Part shown: piece after piece, positions 18,762 to 29,394 of the stretch
Layout: each line of letters begins with the position of its first letter
Position numbering within the stretch: the first letter of the stretch is position 1
Assembly (NCBI RefSeq): GCF_027922265.1
Contig: NZ_BSFI01000006.1
Coordinates: 154,478 to 218,477, forward strand
Direction: 5' to 3'
Length of the DNA: 64,000 nucleotides
Origin: Hansschlegelia plantiphila
GTDB taxonomy: Bacteria > Pseudomonadota > Alphaproteobacteria > Rhizobiales > Methylopilaceae
Position numbers and translations under genes: made by a program
The notes under the pieces: generated by a model
The model's input: only the letters and a program-made list of their open reading frames with translations
Told to the model about the DNA's origin: nothing
Databases searched by the model: none

Positions 18762-19619
18762 TTGAACTCGCTTCCCCCAAAGCCCCTTCTCACCCGCCGC
18801 GGCGCCATCGGCGCGCTCGCCGCGGCGCCCGCGGCAGTCGCGGTCTCGGCCCCGACGCCCGCGGAGGCGGGTCCGGGGGTCTGCATTCTCGCGCCGCAGG
18901 CGGTTGAGGGGCCGTTCTACTTCGACCCCGCTTTGATGCGCTCCGACATCGCGGAGGGACTGCCCGGCGTGCCTCTGGAGCTGCGGCTGCAACTGATCGA
19001 GGCCGCCGATTGCGCGCCGACGCCCGGCGTTCGCATCGACGTCTGGCACGCCGACGCCGGCGGCCGCTATTCCGGCTACGCCGGGATGGGCGCTCCGGGC
19101 GCCGGCCCGTCGACCGGCGAGACCTTCATGCGCGGCGCGCAGATTTCGGGGCCGGACGGCGGCGTCACGTTCCGCACGGTCTATCCCGGCTGGTATCGGG
19201 GCCGCACGCCGCACATCCACGTCAAGGCCTTCATAGACGGCCGCAACGTGCTGACGACGCAGCTCTATTTTCCAGACGCGCTCAGCGAATACATCTACGA
19301 GAAGGTCGCGGCCTATTCGGGCCGGGGCTCCACGCGCGACACCACCAACAAGACCGACGGGGTGCTCGCCGACACTCATGACGGCCGGGCGACCTTCGTC
19401 TATCTTCGCGAGGAGAGCGACCGCTATGTCGCGGCGCTGACGATCGCTGTCGATCGCCGCGCGACGCCGCCCGTAGAGCACAGGCCGCCTCCCCCGCCGC
19501 CGGGCGATCGCCGGGGCCCTCCGCGGCCCGGAGACCGTCGCGGGCCGCCGCCCGGCGAAGGCATGGGCGCAGTCAAGGCGCGGCCGTCGGGGCCGCTGGT
19601 GCCGGGCGAGCAGTCGTGA
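18762..19619 (+). CDS. Tat-exported intradiol ring-cleavage dioxygenase-like protein
   Basis: Similar to the beta subunit of protocatechuate 3,4-dioxygenase. From a TTG at 18762 it has 285 residues. The N-terminus has a twin-arginine signal (LLTRRGAIGALAAAPAAVAV) ending near AEA. The core shows CILAPQAVEGPFYFDP, RIDVWHADAGGRYSGY and GWYRGRTPHIHVK, so the candidate iron ligands (two Tyr, two His) look present. After the dioxygenase fold there is an unusual tail of about 50 residues rich in Pro, Arg and Gly. The substrate is unknown. The frame is also open from a GTG at 18675, but a terminator lies just before that. Confidence 0.85.
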   Translation: MNSLPPKPLLTRRGAIGALAAAPAAVAVSAPTPAEAGPGVCILAPQAVEGPFYFDPALMRSDIAEGLPGVPLELRLQLIEAADCAPTPGVRIDVWHADAGGRYSGYAGMGAPGAGPSTGETFMRGAQISGPDGGVTFRTVYPGWYRGRTPHIHVKAFIDGRNVLTTQLYFPDALSEYIYEKVAAYSGRGSTRDTTNKTDGVLADTHDGRATFVYLREESDRYVAALTIAVDRRATPPVEHRPPPPPPGDRRGPPRPGDRRGPPPGEGMGAVKARPSGPLVPGEQS

Positions 19620-19637
19620 AGCCGCACGTAACCACGA

Positions 19638-19667
19638 CGTCATGCCCGGCGAAGCGGGTATGACGGC
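19638..19667. repeat. Short palindromic element, type C core
   Basis: CGTCATGCCCGGC / GCGGGTATGACG inverted repeat, the two ends of a type C element with the middle missing. It sits between the converging dioxygenase and exoR-like genes and could act as a hairpin barrier. Confidence 0.6.
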
Positions 19668-19668
19668 T

Positions 19669-20466
19669 TCAGCGGTCTTTGTTCCACGCGGCGACGTAAG
19701 CCTGCGCCGTTTCCTGGTCCTCGGCCGAGGCCTCAGCCTCCGCCTCCCGGTAGAGGTCGCCGATCCACTTGTCGTTCGGGCCGGCGGCGGCGTTGGCGAG
19801 AGTCAGCCACATCAGGCCGCGGGCGCGCTGGCGCGGCACCTGCAGGCCGTTGAACAGCATGTGGCCGAGCACGGCCTGGGCCTCGCGCTGGCCCTTGTTG
19901 GCGGCGAGGCCGAGCCAGCGGGCCGCCTGCCGCGGATCCTTTTCGCCGTCCGGCCCGTCGATATACATCCGCGCCAGATTGTACTGGGCGTCCGGGTCGC
20001 CGAAATACGACGCGGCGTAGGAGAACATCTCGCGGGCGCGGGCGGCGTCGGGCTTGATCTGGCTGTTCGGGATGCCGTCGAGATAGTAGTTGCCGAGCGC
20101 GACGAACGAGTTGGCGACGAAGCGCGACTGGTCGGTATAGGGCTCGTCGTCGGCGTGGGCGTTGGCGACCTGGGTGAAGTAGTCGAACGCCTTGACGTCG
20201 TCGCGGTCGACGCCGTCGCCCTCGGCGTACATCCGGGCGAGCTTCCACTGGGCCATGGCGTGGCCGAGCCTGGCCGCGTCGAGCAGCGAGGTCACGGCCG
20301 CCGCCTTGTCGCCGGCCATGTAGGCGCGCGCGCCGGTCTGGAAGGCCTGATAGGCGGAGGACTGCTCCTTCTTCGAAGGCGCGCCCTCGAAGGCGCGCGC
20401 CCCGCCGGCGGCGAACAGCGTAATCCCTACGGCCGCGACCGCGGCGATGCGCTCATACGTCAGCAT
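19669..20466 (-). CDS. exoR: ExoR-like periplasmic Sel1-repeat protein
   Basis: Sel1-repeat protein of 265 residues with a signal peptide ending near GGARA (about residue 24). Sel1-type repeats run through the body, for example [15 protein letters not shown] and [12 protein letters not shown], and the spacing [17 protein letters not shown] matches what I recall of Rhizobium ExoR. ExoR is a periplasmic repressor of the ExoS-ChvI two-component system that controls exopolysaccharide, motility and acid response; that role here is inferred. The start overlaps the 3' end of ilvD by 14 bases. exoS and chvI are not in the window. Confidence 0.72.
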   Translation of the reverse strand: MLTYERIAAVAAVGITLFAAGGARAFEGAPSKKEQSSAYQAFQTGARAYMAGDKAAAVTSLLDAARLGHAMAQWKLARMYAEGDGVDRDDVKAFDYFTQVANAHADDEPYTDQSRFVANSFVALGNYYLDGIPNSQIKPDAARAREMFSYAASYFGDPDAQYNLARMYIDGPDGEKDPRQAARWLGLAANKGQREAQAVLGHMLFNGLQVPRQRARGLMWLTLANAAAGPNDKWIGDLYREAEAEASAEDQETAQAYVAAWNKDR

Positions 20467-22177
20467 AGGCGCGCCGTTCGAACTGACCGCCGGGATGGGT
20501 CACGGCGCCATAGCGCGCGGGGCCGACGCCCTGCCCGTATTTCCAGAGCGCGCCCGAGCCGAAGCCGTTATCGCGCGGTTTCCAGTCCCGCCGCCTGATG
20601 TCGAGCTCCTCGTCGGTGAGCGCGACCTCGATGGTGCCGGCGACGGCGTCGATCGAGATGACGTCGCCGTCGCGGACGAGGCCGATCGGCCCGCCGACCG
20701 CGGCCTCCGGACCGACATGGCCGATGCAGAAGCCGCGGGTGGCGCCGGAGAAGCGCCCGTCGGTGATCAGCGCGACCTTGTCGCCCATGCCCTGCCCGTA
20801 GAGCGCGGCGGTGGTCGAGAGCATCTCCCGCATGCCGGGGCCGCCCTTCGGCCCCTCGTAACGGATGACGAGGACCTCACCTTCCCTGAAGGTCTTCGAG
20901 GAGACGGCCTCGAAGCATTCCTCCTCGCTGTCGAAGCAGCGGGCGGGGCCGGAAAACTGCTGGGTCTTCATGCCGGCGACCTTCACGATCGCGCCGTCCG
21001 GGGCGAGGTTGCCGCGCAGGCCGACCACGCCGCCGGTCTTCGTCAGCGGCTTATTCGCAGGCAGCACGACGTCCTGGTCCGCGTTCCAGCGGACCTTTTC
21101 CATGTTTTCGGCGATGGTCCGTCCGGTGACTGTCAGACAGTCTCCGTGAAGAAAACCATGGTCGAGAAGAGTCTTCATGAGCAGCGGCACGCCGCCAACT
21201 TCGAACAGGTCTTTGGCGACATAACGGCCGCCCGGCTTCAAGTCCGCCACATATGGGGTGCGCCGGAAGATCTCCGCGACGTCGAACAGGTCGAATTCGA
21301 TGCCGGCCTCATGCGCCAGCGCCGGCAGATGCAGAGACGCGTTGGTCGAGCCGCCGGAGGCCGCGACCACCGTCGCAGCGTTCTCCAGCGCCTTTCGGGT
21401 GACGATGTCGCGGGGGCGGATGTTGCGGGCGATCAGCTCCATGATCATCTCGCCGGCCGTCATGCAGAACCGGTCGCGGATCTCGTAAGGCGCGGGCGCG
21501 CCCGCCGAATACGGCAGCGCAAGGCCGATGGCCTCGGACACCGTCGCCATGGTGTTCGCCGTGAACTGGGCGCCGCAGGCGCCGGCCGACGGGCACGCCG
21601 CCTGCTCGATCTCGTCGAGGTCCTCGTCGGACATCGCGTTGACCGAGTGCTTGCCGACCGCCTCGAACACGTCCTGGATGGTGATCGGCTGGCCGCGGAA
21701 CGAGCCCGGCAGGATCGAGCCGCCATAGATGAAGATCGACGGCACGTTGAGGCGGACCATCGCCATCATCATGCCCGGCAGCGACTTGTCGCAGCCCGCG
21801 AGCCCGACCAGCGCGTCGTAGCAATGGCCGCGCATGGTGAGCTCGACCGAGTCCGCGATCACCTCGCGGGAGGCGAGCGAGGACTTCATGCCTTCATGGC
21901 CCATCGCGATGCCGTCGGTGACGGTGATGGTGCAGAACTCGCGCGGCGTGCCGTGCGCGGCCGCGACGCCCTTCTTCACCGCCTGCGCCTGGCGCATCAG
22001 CGAGATGTTGCAGGGCGCGGCCTCGTTCCAGCATGAGGCGACGCCGACCAGCGGCTGATGGATCTGGGCCTTGGTCAGACCCATCGCATAGAGGTAGGAG
22101 CGGTGCGGCGCGCGGGACGGGCCCTCGGTGACGTGCCGGCTCGGAAGCTTCGTCTTATCGAAAACCTGTCCGTCCAT
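20453..22177 (-). CDS. ilvD: Dihydroxy-acid dehydratase
   Basis: Fe-S dehydratase of valine, leucine and isoleucine synthesis, also feeding pantothenate, 574 residues. The Fe-S cysteines are in [22 protein letters not shown] and PSAGACG. The start at 22177 ([19 protein letters not shown]) fits the family; 22 codons open upstream read as arginine-rich noise. The last 14 bases overlap the exoR-like start in another frame, so the two are probably cotranscribed. Confidence 0.96.
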   Translation of the reverse strand: MDGQVFDKTKLPSRHVTEGPSRAPHRSYLYAMGLTKAQIHQPLVGVASCWNEAAPCNISLMRQAQAVKKGVAAAHGTPREFCTITVTDGIAMGHEGMKSSLASREVIADSVELTMRGHCYDALVGLAGCDKSLPGMMMAMVRLNVPSIFIYGGSILPGSFRGQPITIQDVFEAVGKHSVNAMSDEDLDEIEQAACPSAGACGAQFTANTMATVSEAIGLALPYSAGAPAPYEIRDRFCMTAGEMIMELIARNIRPRDIVTRKALENAATVVAASGGSTNASLHLPALAHEAGIEFDLFDVAEIFRRTPYVADLKPGGRYVAKDLFEVGGVPLLMKTLLDHGFLHGDCLTVTGRTIAENMEKVRWNADQDVVLPANKPLTKTGGVVGLRGNLAPDGAIVKVAGMKTQQFSGPARCFDSEEECFEAVSSKTFREGEVLVIRYEGPKGGPGMREMLSTTAALYGQGMGDKVALITDGRFSGATRGFCIGHVGPEAAVGGPIGLVRDGDVISIDAVAGTIEVALTDEELDIRRRDWKPRDNGFGSGALWKYGQGVGPARYGAVTHPGGQFERRAYADV

Positions 22178-22457
22178 TACCCGCCCAAATCCCCCGGGGC
22201 GAAACGCACCCCTTACGTCGCTCCGGCGAGACTTTCGCGACAACCGAGGCCGGCTTTTTCTTGTGCCGGCCAGAACTGCCCGAACGCGCGCGGCCTGCTG
22301 ATTTTGGAACGTCCCGGCCCCCCGGCCCGGCTATTAACCAAGATCGCGATGTCTTTCAGCAGGTTACATTCGTAAGTGTCGGGGCTTTGTGGCGTAATGG
22401 CGGCGATTAGCCTCACCGCGCCGCCCCCGACGACGGGCGACGGCTCATATGTTGCGC

Positions 22458-23732
22458 TTATGCAACGGGGCTCGCGGCGACCCTCGGAGGGTCGCCGGAC
22501 GGCGTCAGGTCGAGTATCCCGTCGAGCAGCGCCATCTGTCGCGGCAGGCAGACGCTGGCGAGGTCGTAGTTCGCGACGGCGAAGGCGCGCGCCGCCCGGC
22601 GCATGGCGCCGAGGCTTTCGCGCTCGGCCAGCGTCTGCACGACCAGATCGCTCAAGCCGGCCACGTCGAAGAAGTCGAACAGCCGCCCGGTCACGCCGTC
22701 CTCGACCACTTCGCGCACCGGCGGCGTCGAGGACGCCACGATCAGGCACTCCGCCGCCATCGCCTCGAGCAGCGACCAGGACAGCACGAAGGGATAGGTC
22801 AGATAGACGTGGGTCGACGACACCTGCAGCATCGCGATGAAATCGGGCTTCGGGATGTTTCCCACGAAATGGACGCGGGACATGTCCAGCCGGTCGCGCA
22901 CCTCGTCGAGGAAGACGCCCTTCCAGGTCTTCCCGTCGGGCGCGCGCCGGCCGTAGGAGACGCCGTCGCCGCCGACGATCACGACCTCCGCGTTTGGCCG
23001 CCGCCGCATGATCTCCGGCAGCGCCCGCATGAAGATGTGGTAGCCGCGATAGGGTTCGAGCTGGCGGTTGACGAAGGTGATGACCTCGTCGCGGGGCCGC
23101 AGCGTCCTGCCCGTTCCGGGAATCTCGAAGCGCGCGTTCGGCTTCGGGCTGGCCGCGACCGTGTCGACCCCGTCATGGATCACCCTGATGCGGTCCCACA
23201 GCATCTCGGGGTGCTGGCGTTTCTGCCATTCGGTCGGGGAGAGGCCGAGATCGGCGCTCGCAAGCGAGGTCAGCATGCCGGCGTTCTTGGTGCGGACCCG
23301 GAACGCCGCGCGGAGCCCCGCGTCCGGAAACTCCGGGTCGAAGCCGACGTCGGAGCCCGAGTGGTTGTAGAAGAACTCGCTGTAGACGAGATGCTTCGCG
23401 TTCGGGAACATGTCGCGCGCGAACAGCGTCTCGCCCCAGCCGGAATGGCCGACGACCAGCGCCGGGTCGACCTTCGCCTCCTGCTTCAGCTTCTGCATGG
23501 CGCTCGCCGCGAGCTCGCCGCGCACGATGTCGGTCACGAAGCGTTCGGCGAGCGGATGGCCGGCGCGCGGCGGGTTCGGGGGAAGGCGGTAGGCGGCGAG
23601 CGATATCCCCGGCCGCATCTTGGCCGTCGGCCCGCCGACCGCGAACACCCGCACCCCCGGCCGCCGCGCGAGCGCGGCTGCGGTGTGGACGAACTGTCCG
23701 GGGAAGTTGTTGTGGATGAAGACGACGTCCAC
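22458..23732 (-). CDS. GT4-type glycosyltransferase
   Basis: GT-B fold glycosyltransferase of 424 residues from a GTG at 23732. The N-terminal part begins MDVVFIHNNFPGQF and contains HSGWGETLFARD. The C-terminal donor-binding half has VTFVNRQLEPYRG-type and FVLSWSLLEAMA segments followed by STPPVREVVEDGVTG, the family 4 E-x7-E region. The sugar and acceptor are unknown. Nearby genes do not form a polysaccharide cluster. Confidence 0.82.
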   Translation of the reverse strand: MDVVFIHNNFPGQFVHTAAALARRPGVRVFAVGGPTAKMRPGISLAAYRLPPNPPRAGHPLAERFVTDIVRGELAASAMQKLKQEAKVDPALVVGHSGWGETLFARDMFPNAKHLVYSEFFYNHSGSDVGFDPEFPDAGLRAAFRVRTKNAGMLTSLASADLGLSPTEWQKRQHPEMLWDRIRVIHDGVDTVAASPKPNARFEIPGTGRTLRPRDEVITFVNRQLEPYRGYHIFMRALPEIMRRRPNAEVVIVGGDGVSYGRRAPDGKTWKGVFLDEVRDRLDMSRVHFVGNIPKPDFIAMLQVSSTHVYLTYPFVLSWSLLEAMAAECLIVASSTPPVREVVEDGVTGRLFDFFDVAGLSDLVVQTLAERESLGAMRRAARAFAVANYDLASVCLPRQMALLDGILDLTPSGDPPRVAASPVA

Positions 23733-23820
23733 GCAGCGCGCCCCCGGCCGGTTTCTCCCAGAGGATCGGTTGGCGCCGGGCGGTTGTCAAAGCGCGGTTG
23801 TGGGGACCATCGGCCTCGCG

Positions 23821-24111
23821 TCAGGCGTCCTCGGCGATGGTCACGCCCTGCCCTTCGGGCATATCGCCCGCCTTCGCCGGCAAGCGCCTGATCTGCTCGA
23901 CGCGGGCGTCCGGAGGCCCCGCCCGGCAGGCTTCAGCGAACCCGTCGAGGCGCTCCTCCGGACCCGCCAGCACCGCCTCGACCGAGCCGTCCGCGCGGTT
24001 CCGCACGAAGCCGCGCAGGCCCAGCCCCTCGGCGGTCGCCCGCGCCCATTTGCGGTAGAACACGCCCTGGACGAGGCCTGTGATCTCGAAGCGTTCGACA
24101 GACTGACCCAT
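23821..24111 (-). CDS. acyP: Acylphosphatase
   Basis: Small cytosolic enzyme of 96 residues that hydrolyses acyl phosphates. The catalytic Arg is in GLVQGVFYRKWA and the catalytic Asn in GFVRNRADGSVEAV, both in the canonical positions. It lies between the glycosyltransferase and the AT-rich protease gene. Confidence 0.95.
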   Translation of the reverse strand: MGQSVERFEITGLVQGVFYRKWARATAEGLGLRGFVRNRADGSVEAVLAGPEERLDGFAEACRAGPPDARVEQIRRLPAKAGDMPEGQGVTIAEDA

Positions 24112-24158
24112 CTATCCTACGACCGTTGTCTCAACGCTGATCGCGAGTATGAGCCCGT

Positions 24159-24926
24159 ATGATCGCCTTAAACGCCATCTCTTTGGCAACTCGACCGATC
24201 AGGATGTTTTTCAACCAAGAGCCCGGCGGTCAAGGCACTTGTTTTTTGTGGCGTCGACAGCAACGCACTTTTCTCGTTACCGCTCTTCATAATCTTACAG
24301 GACAAGACATTGATTCTGGAGCGACACTTGACAAAGAACGCGGACTACGTCCGAACCATCTTATAATTGGACATACTAATTTTAGCGGAATTATCGACGA
24401 AACTGACATTGAGCTTTATTATGATGGCATGCCAGTATGGTTTACTCATCAATCAAATAACAAAATCGATATTGCTGCAATCGAGGTCAAAAACTACATT
24501 TTTAGCCACCTCCAGTCTATCAACGAAATTGCACAAAGGGACATAATATTAGATATTGGCGCAGATGTTTTTACTATCGGGTATCCTTTTTTTACCAGAA
24601 CCATTGCCCCAATTTGGAAACGAGGAACGATTGCTGCCGAGATCGCTACACAAAAACATACCGAGGGCTTTGACATCATCGATACCGCTACATTACCTGG
24701 AATGTCTGGTTCTCCAGTCGTTTTTCGCGGGATTAACTACAGAACGAGAGACTCTCAAATTATGACGACGCAGCCCGTGACTAAACTTATGGGCGTTTAT
24801 TCCGGCCGCTTATTTTCCGAAGATAAGAGTAAAACTGATACACAGCTAGCCCGTGTTTGGCCGGAGCGGTTTATTAATCAAATCATTCATGCCGAAAGGA
24901 AGGACCAGACAACGGTAATGCCATGA
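24159..24926 (+). CDS. Trypsin-like serine protease on an AT-rich insert
   Basis: Stand-alone S1-like peptidase of 255 residues without a signal peptide or membrane helix, so probably cytoplasmic. The triad is visible: H44 in VTALHN, D104 in NKIDIAAIEV and S183 in LPGMSGSPV. Substrates are unknown. Base use is unlike everything around it: hand counts of 60-base lines give about 30 to 45 percent G+C, with many AT-ending codons, while the flanking genes are strongly GC-rich. This points to recent horizontal gain. No partner gene, transposase or integrase is next to it. Solitary trypsin-like proteases occur in some bacterial defence loci, but nothing here proves that role. Confidence 0.8.
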   Translation: MIALNAISLATRPIRMFFNQEPGGQGTCFLWRRQQRTFLVTALHNLTGQDIDSGATLDKERGLRPNHLIIGHTNFSGIIDETDIELYYDGMPVWFTHQSNNKIDIAAIEVKNYIFSHLQSINEIAQRDIILDIGADVFTIGYPFFTRTIAPIWKRGTIAAEIATQKHTEGFDIIDTATLPGMSGSPVVFRGINYRTRDSQIMTTQPVTKLMGVYSGRLFSEDKSKTDTQLARVWPERFINQIIHAERKDQTTVMP

Positions 24927-24947
24927 TTCAATACGCCAGTAGGACGC

Positions 24948-26969
<2,022 letters not shown>

Positions 26970-27279
26970 TCGGACGGACCGCTCCCGGGCGAGGTCTCGC
27001 ATCCCCGCGGGGATGGCGGGCAAGGCTCGCTGCGTTCTTACGGTCAAGCGTCGTTCGCCGTCCACTTGGCCGATGGGCGAACGCGCTGCGGCGCAGCATC
27101 GGGGACGGACCATGGCGGTCGCGGCGCAAAGCGCGGCCGACGAACCGTCGCAATCATCCGGAGCGACCAAGCATTTCTACTGATGTCCGCGAATCGGGCG
27201 TCGGCTAGCCTTCGAAGACGAACGGGCGACCATACGGCCGAGACGTCGACGCGTGTCGGAGCGCCCCAAGGAGGCCGAC
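26970..27279. promoter_or_regulatory. Divergent control region of the carboxylase and first RTX gene
   Basis: Gene-free 310 bases between two divergent starts. It holds the first copy of a box, GACCAAGCA-n-TTCTACTGATG, at 27165-27185. The box recurs upstream of the second RTX gene at nearly the same distance from the start codon. A strong ribosome site AAGGAGG precedes the start at 27280. Confidence 0.5.
27165..27185 (+). promoter_or_regulatory. Duplicated upstream box, copy 1
   Basis: GACCAAGCA followed by one variable base and TTCTACTGATG. It is 95 bases upstream of the first RTX start, and copy 2 is at 29284-29304, 91 bases upstream of the second. It is conserved although the surrounding leader has diverged, so it is a candidate promoter or regulator site. 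Confidence 0.5.
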
Positions 27280-29223
27280 ATGCCTATCATCAGCACTGAT
27301 CAGAGCGAAACCAACAAGCTCTACACCGTCCATTACGACTCCTCGCCGGAGACCTTCATCGTCAAGCAGGACGTGGTGGTTTACCTCTATTCGAACTCCG
27401 GCCCGGTCGCGACCTTCTACGAGGACGGCTTCGCAGGGGCCGGTCTCGTCAACTACGGACACGTGGTCGGCGACGGCGTCGCCATCGGGGCCTGGTTCAA
27501 GGACGGCAGCGCCTTGGTCCGGAACGGCGCAGGCGGCGACATCGTCGCCGAAGGCGGCGGCGTCCGGTTCGACGGCCGCTTCAGCGAGCTCGACAATGAC
27601 GGCCTGATCAGCAGCTCGAACTACTCAGCCGCGTTCGGCGACGGCGGGGTTCTGCACAACACCGGACGAATGGTCGGCGCCGTCTACGGATCGATCAAGC
27701 AGTCGGGCCTCACCATCGACAACTCCGGACTCATCGACGCCGGCGGCGGAACGGCCTTGTTTTTGACAGGGGCCGCCGAAACGACGTTCCTGTCCATCCG
27801 GGTCGTCAACGCCGGGACGCTCAACGGCAGCGTCCAGATCTACTCCGAGTCCGGCAACGCGAAATCGTCGATCGCCAATTCCGGCCTGATCAACGGCGAC
27901 ATCAACTGCTTCGCCCTCGACGACACGATCGTCAACAGCGCCGGCCATATCACGGGCGACGTCTTTCTCGGGGACGGCGCAGACACGTTCGACAACCGGG
28001 GCGGCCATGTCGACGGCATGGTCAGCGGGGGCGCGGGCGACGACGCCTTCATCATCGACGCGACGCCGGTCTCGATATTCGAGGACACGAACGGCGGTTC
28101 GGACACGCTCGCGTCCTCGACGATATCGCTCAGCCTCGCGAATTACTCCAACATCGAGAACCTGAAGCTGCTCGGTGCCCTGAACCTCAATCTCACCGGC
28201 GACGCCGGCGACAACATCCTCACCGGCAACTCCGGCAGGAACGCGCTCAAGGGCGGGCTGGGCGACGACACCTATTACGTCCAGACCGCCGCCGACACGG
28301 TCAGCGAGGCCAAGGGCGCCGGCTACGACACCGTCCATTCCACCGTCAGCTTCTCGCTCGCCGGCCAGTATGTCGAGCACCTGATCCTCGACGGCTTCGC
28401 CGCGATCGACGCCACCGGCAACACCCAGAACAACCTGCTGACCGGCAACGACGCGGCGAATCTGTTCATCGGAGGCGAAGGCGCGGACACGCTGGAGGGC
28501 GGCGGCGGCGTCGACACGGCCTCCTACGCCACGGCGTCGAAAGCGGTGACGGCGAACCTCGTCTCGGGAGGGACCGCGGGCGACGCGGCGGGCGACAGAT
28601 ACAGCTCGATCGAGAACCTGATCGGCTCGAAATACGCCGACGTCCTGACCGGCGACGGCTCGGTCAACGTGATCACCGGCGGCGCCGGCGCCGACACCAT
28701 GATCGGCGGCAAGGGCGGCGACACCTACTACGTCGACAACTCGGCCGACGTCGTGGTCGAAGCGAATGTCCCGGCCGACTACGACGCGGTGCACGCAACC
28801 GCGAGCTTCTCTCTCGCGGGGCAATACATCGAGACGCTGTTTCTCGACGGCGCAGGCGCGATCAACGGTACGGGCAACTCGCTCGCCAACTACATCCAGG
28901 GCAATGCGAAGGCCAACGTCATCGAAGGCGCCAAGGGCGACGACGTCTTCCTGGGCGGCGCCGGCGCGGACACCTTCGTCTATCACGCCAAGTTCGGGAT
29001 GGACACGATCGAGGACTTCGCCGCGGGCTCAGGCTCCGGCCACGACCTGTTGCGGATCGACAAGAGCCTGTTCGCGAACTACGCGGCTGTGATGGCCCAT
29101 GCGACCGAGATGAACAACGACGGCGTCTACACCACGACCATCGCCTACGACGCCAACGACACCATCACCCTGCTCGACACCGCGAAGGCGGACCTCACAA
29201 GCGCCGACTTCCTGTTCGGCTGA
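27280..29223 (+). CDS. RTX-like calcium-binding repeat protein, copy 1
   Basis: Probable type I secreted protein of 647 residues with no N-terminal signal peptide. The first 250 or so residues carry repeated Asn-Ser-Gly/Asn-x-Gly strands (NYGHVVGDG, NSGLINGD, NRGGHVDG) that suggest a beta-solenoid. RTX-type nonapeptides follow (GGAGDDAF, GGLGDDTYY, GGAGADTM, GGAGADTF), alternating with two YDTVHSTVSFSLAGQY-like units. The C-terminus ends SADFLFG, a short acidic-hydrophobic end of the kind seen in type I substrates. The start at 27280 is set by AAGGAGG five bases upstream. No T1SS transporter genes are in the window. It could be a surface or biofilm matrix protein; no enzyme domain is visible. 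Confidence 0.8.
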   Translation: MPIISTDQSETNKLYTVHYDSSPETFIVKQDVVVYLYSNSGPVATFYEDGFAGAGLVNYGHVVGDGVAIGAWFKDGSALVRNGAGGDIVAEGGGVRFDGRFSELDNDGLISSSNYSAAFGDGGVLHNTGRMVGAVYGSIKQSGLTIDNSGLIDAGGGTALFLTGAAETTFLSIRVVNAGTLNGSVQIYSESGNAKSSIANSGLINGDINCFALDDTIVNSAGHITGDVFLGDGADTFDNRGGHVDGMVSGGAGDDAFIIDATPVSIFEDTNGGSDTLASSTISLSLANYSNIENLKLLGALNLNLTGDAGDNILTGNSGRNALKGGLGDDTYYVQTAADTVSEAKGAGYDTVHSTVSFSLAGQYVEHLILDGFAAIDATGNTQNNLLTGNDAANLFIGGEGADTLEGGGGVDTASYATASKAVTANLVSGGTAGDAAGDRYSSIENLIGSKYADVLTGDGSVNVITGGAGADTMIGGKGGDTYYVDNSADVVVEANVPADYDAVHATASFSLAGQYIETLFLDGAGAINGTGNSLANYIQGNAKANVIEGAKGDDVFLGGAGADTFVYHAKFGMDTIEDFAAGSGSGHDLLRIDKSLFANYAAVMAHATEMNNDGVYTTTIAYDANDTITLLDTAKADLTSADFLFG

Positions 29224-29283
29224 GGCATTCCTCGTCGTCGCTCGGCCGGCTCACGGCGAGGAACGCCCGCAGCTATCTGGGCC

Positions 29284-29304
29284 GACCAAGCAGTTCTACT
29301 GATG
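29284..29304 (+). promoter_or_regulatory. Duplicated upstream box, copy 2
   Basis: Same core as at 27165-27185 with one base changed at the variable position. It lies between the first RTX stop and the second RTX start (29395), so the second gene probably has its own control rather than depending on readthrough. Confidence 0.5.
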
Positions 29305-29394
29305 CGGGGCGGACCGGACTCCCATAGCGTCGTCGACCTTGATCGGCGCGCCGGGCTAAAGGATGCGCGTCATTGCCGCCATCGGGAGGCCGCG

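Noticed and set aside
22178..22457. Possible RNA gene between ilvD and the glycosyltransferase gene
   Set aside because: One GGCCGGC/GCCGGCC hairpin at about 22247-22272 and GC-rich runs are visible, but there is no terminator, T-run or tRNA-like fold.
24112..24947. Insertion sequence or prophage fragment around the AT-rich protease
   Set aside because: No transposase, integrase, terminal inverted repeat or target duplication could be seen; kept only as a horizontally gained gene.
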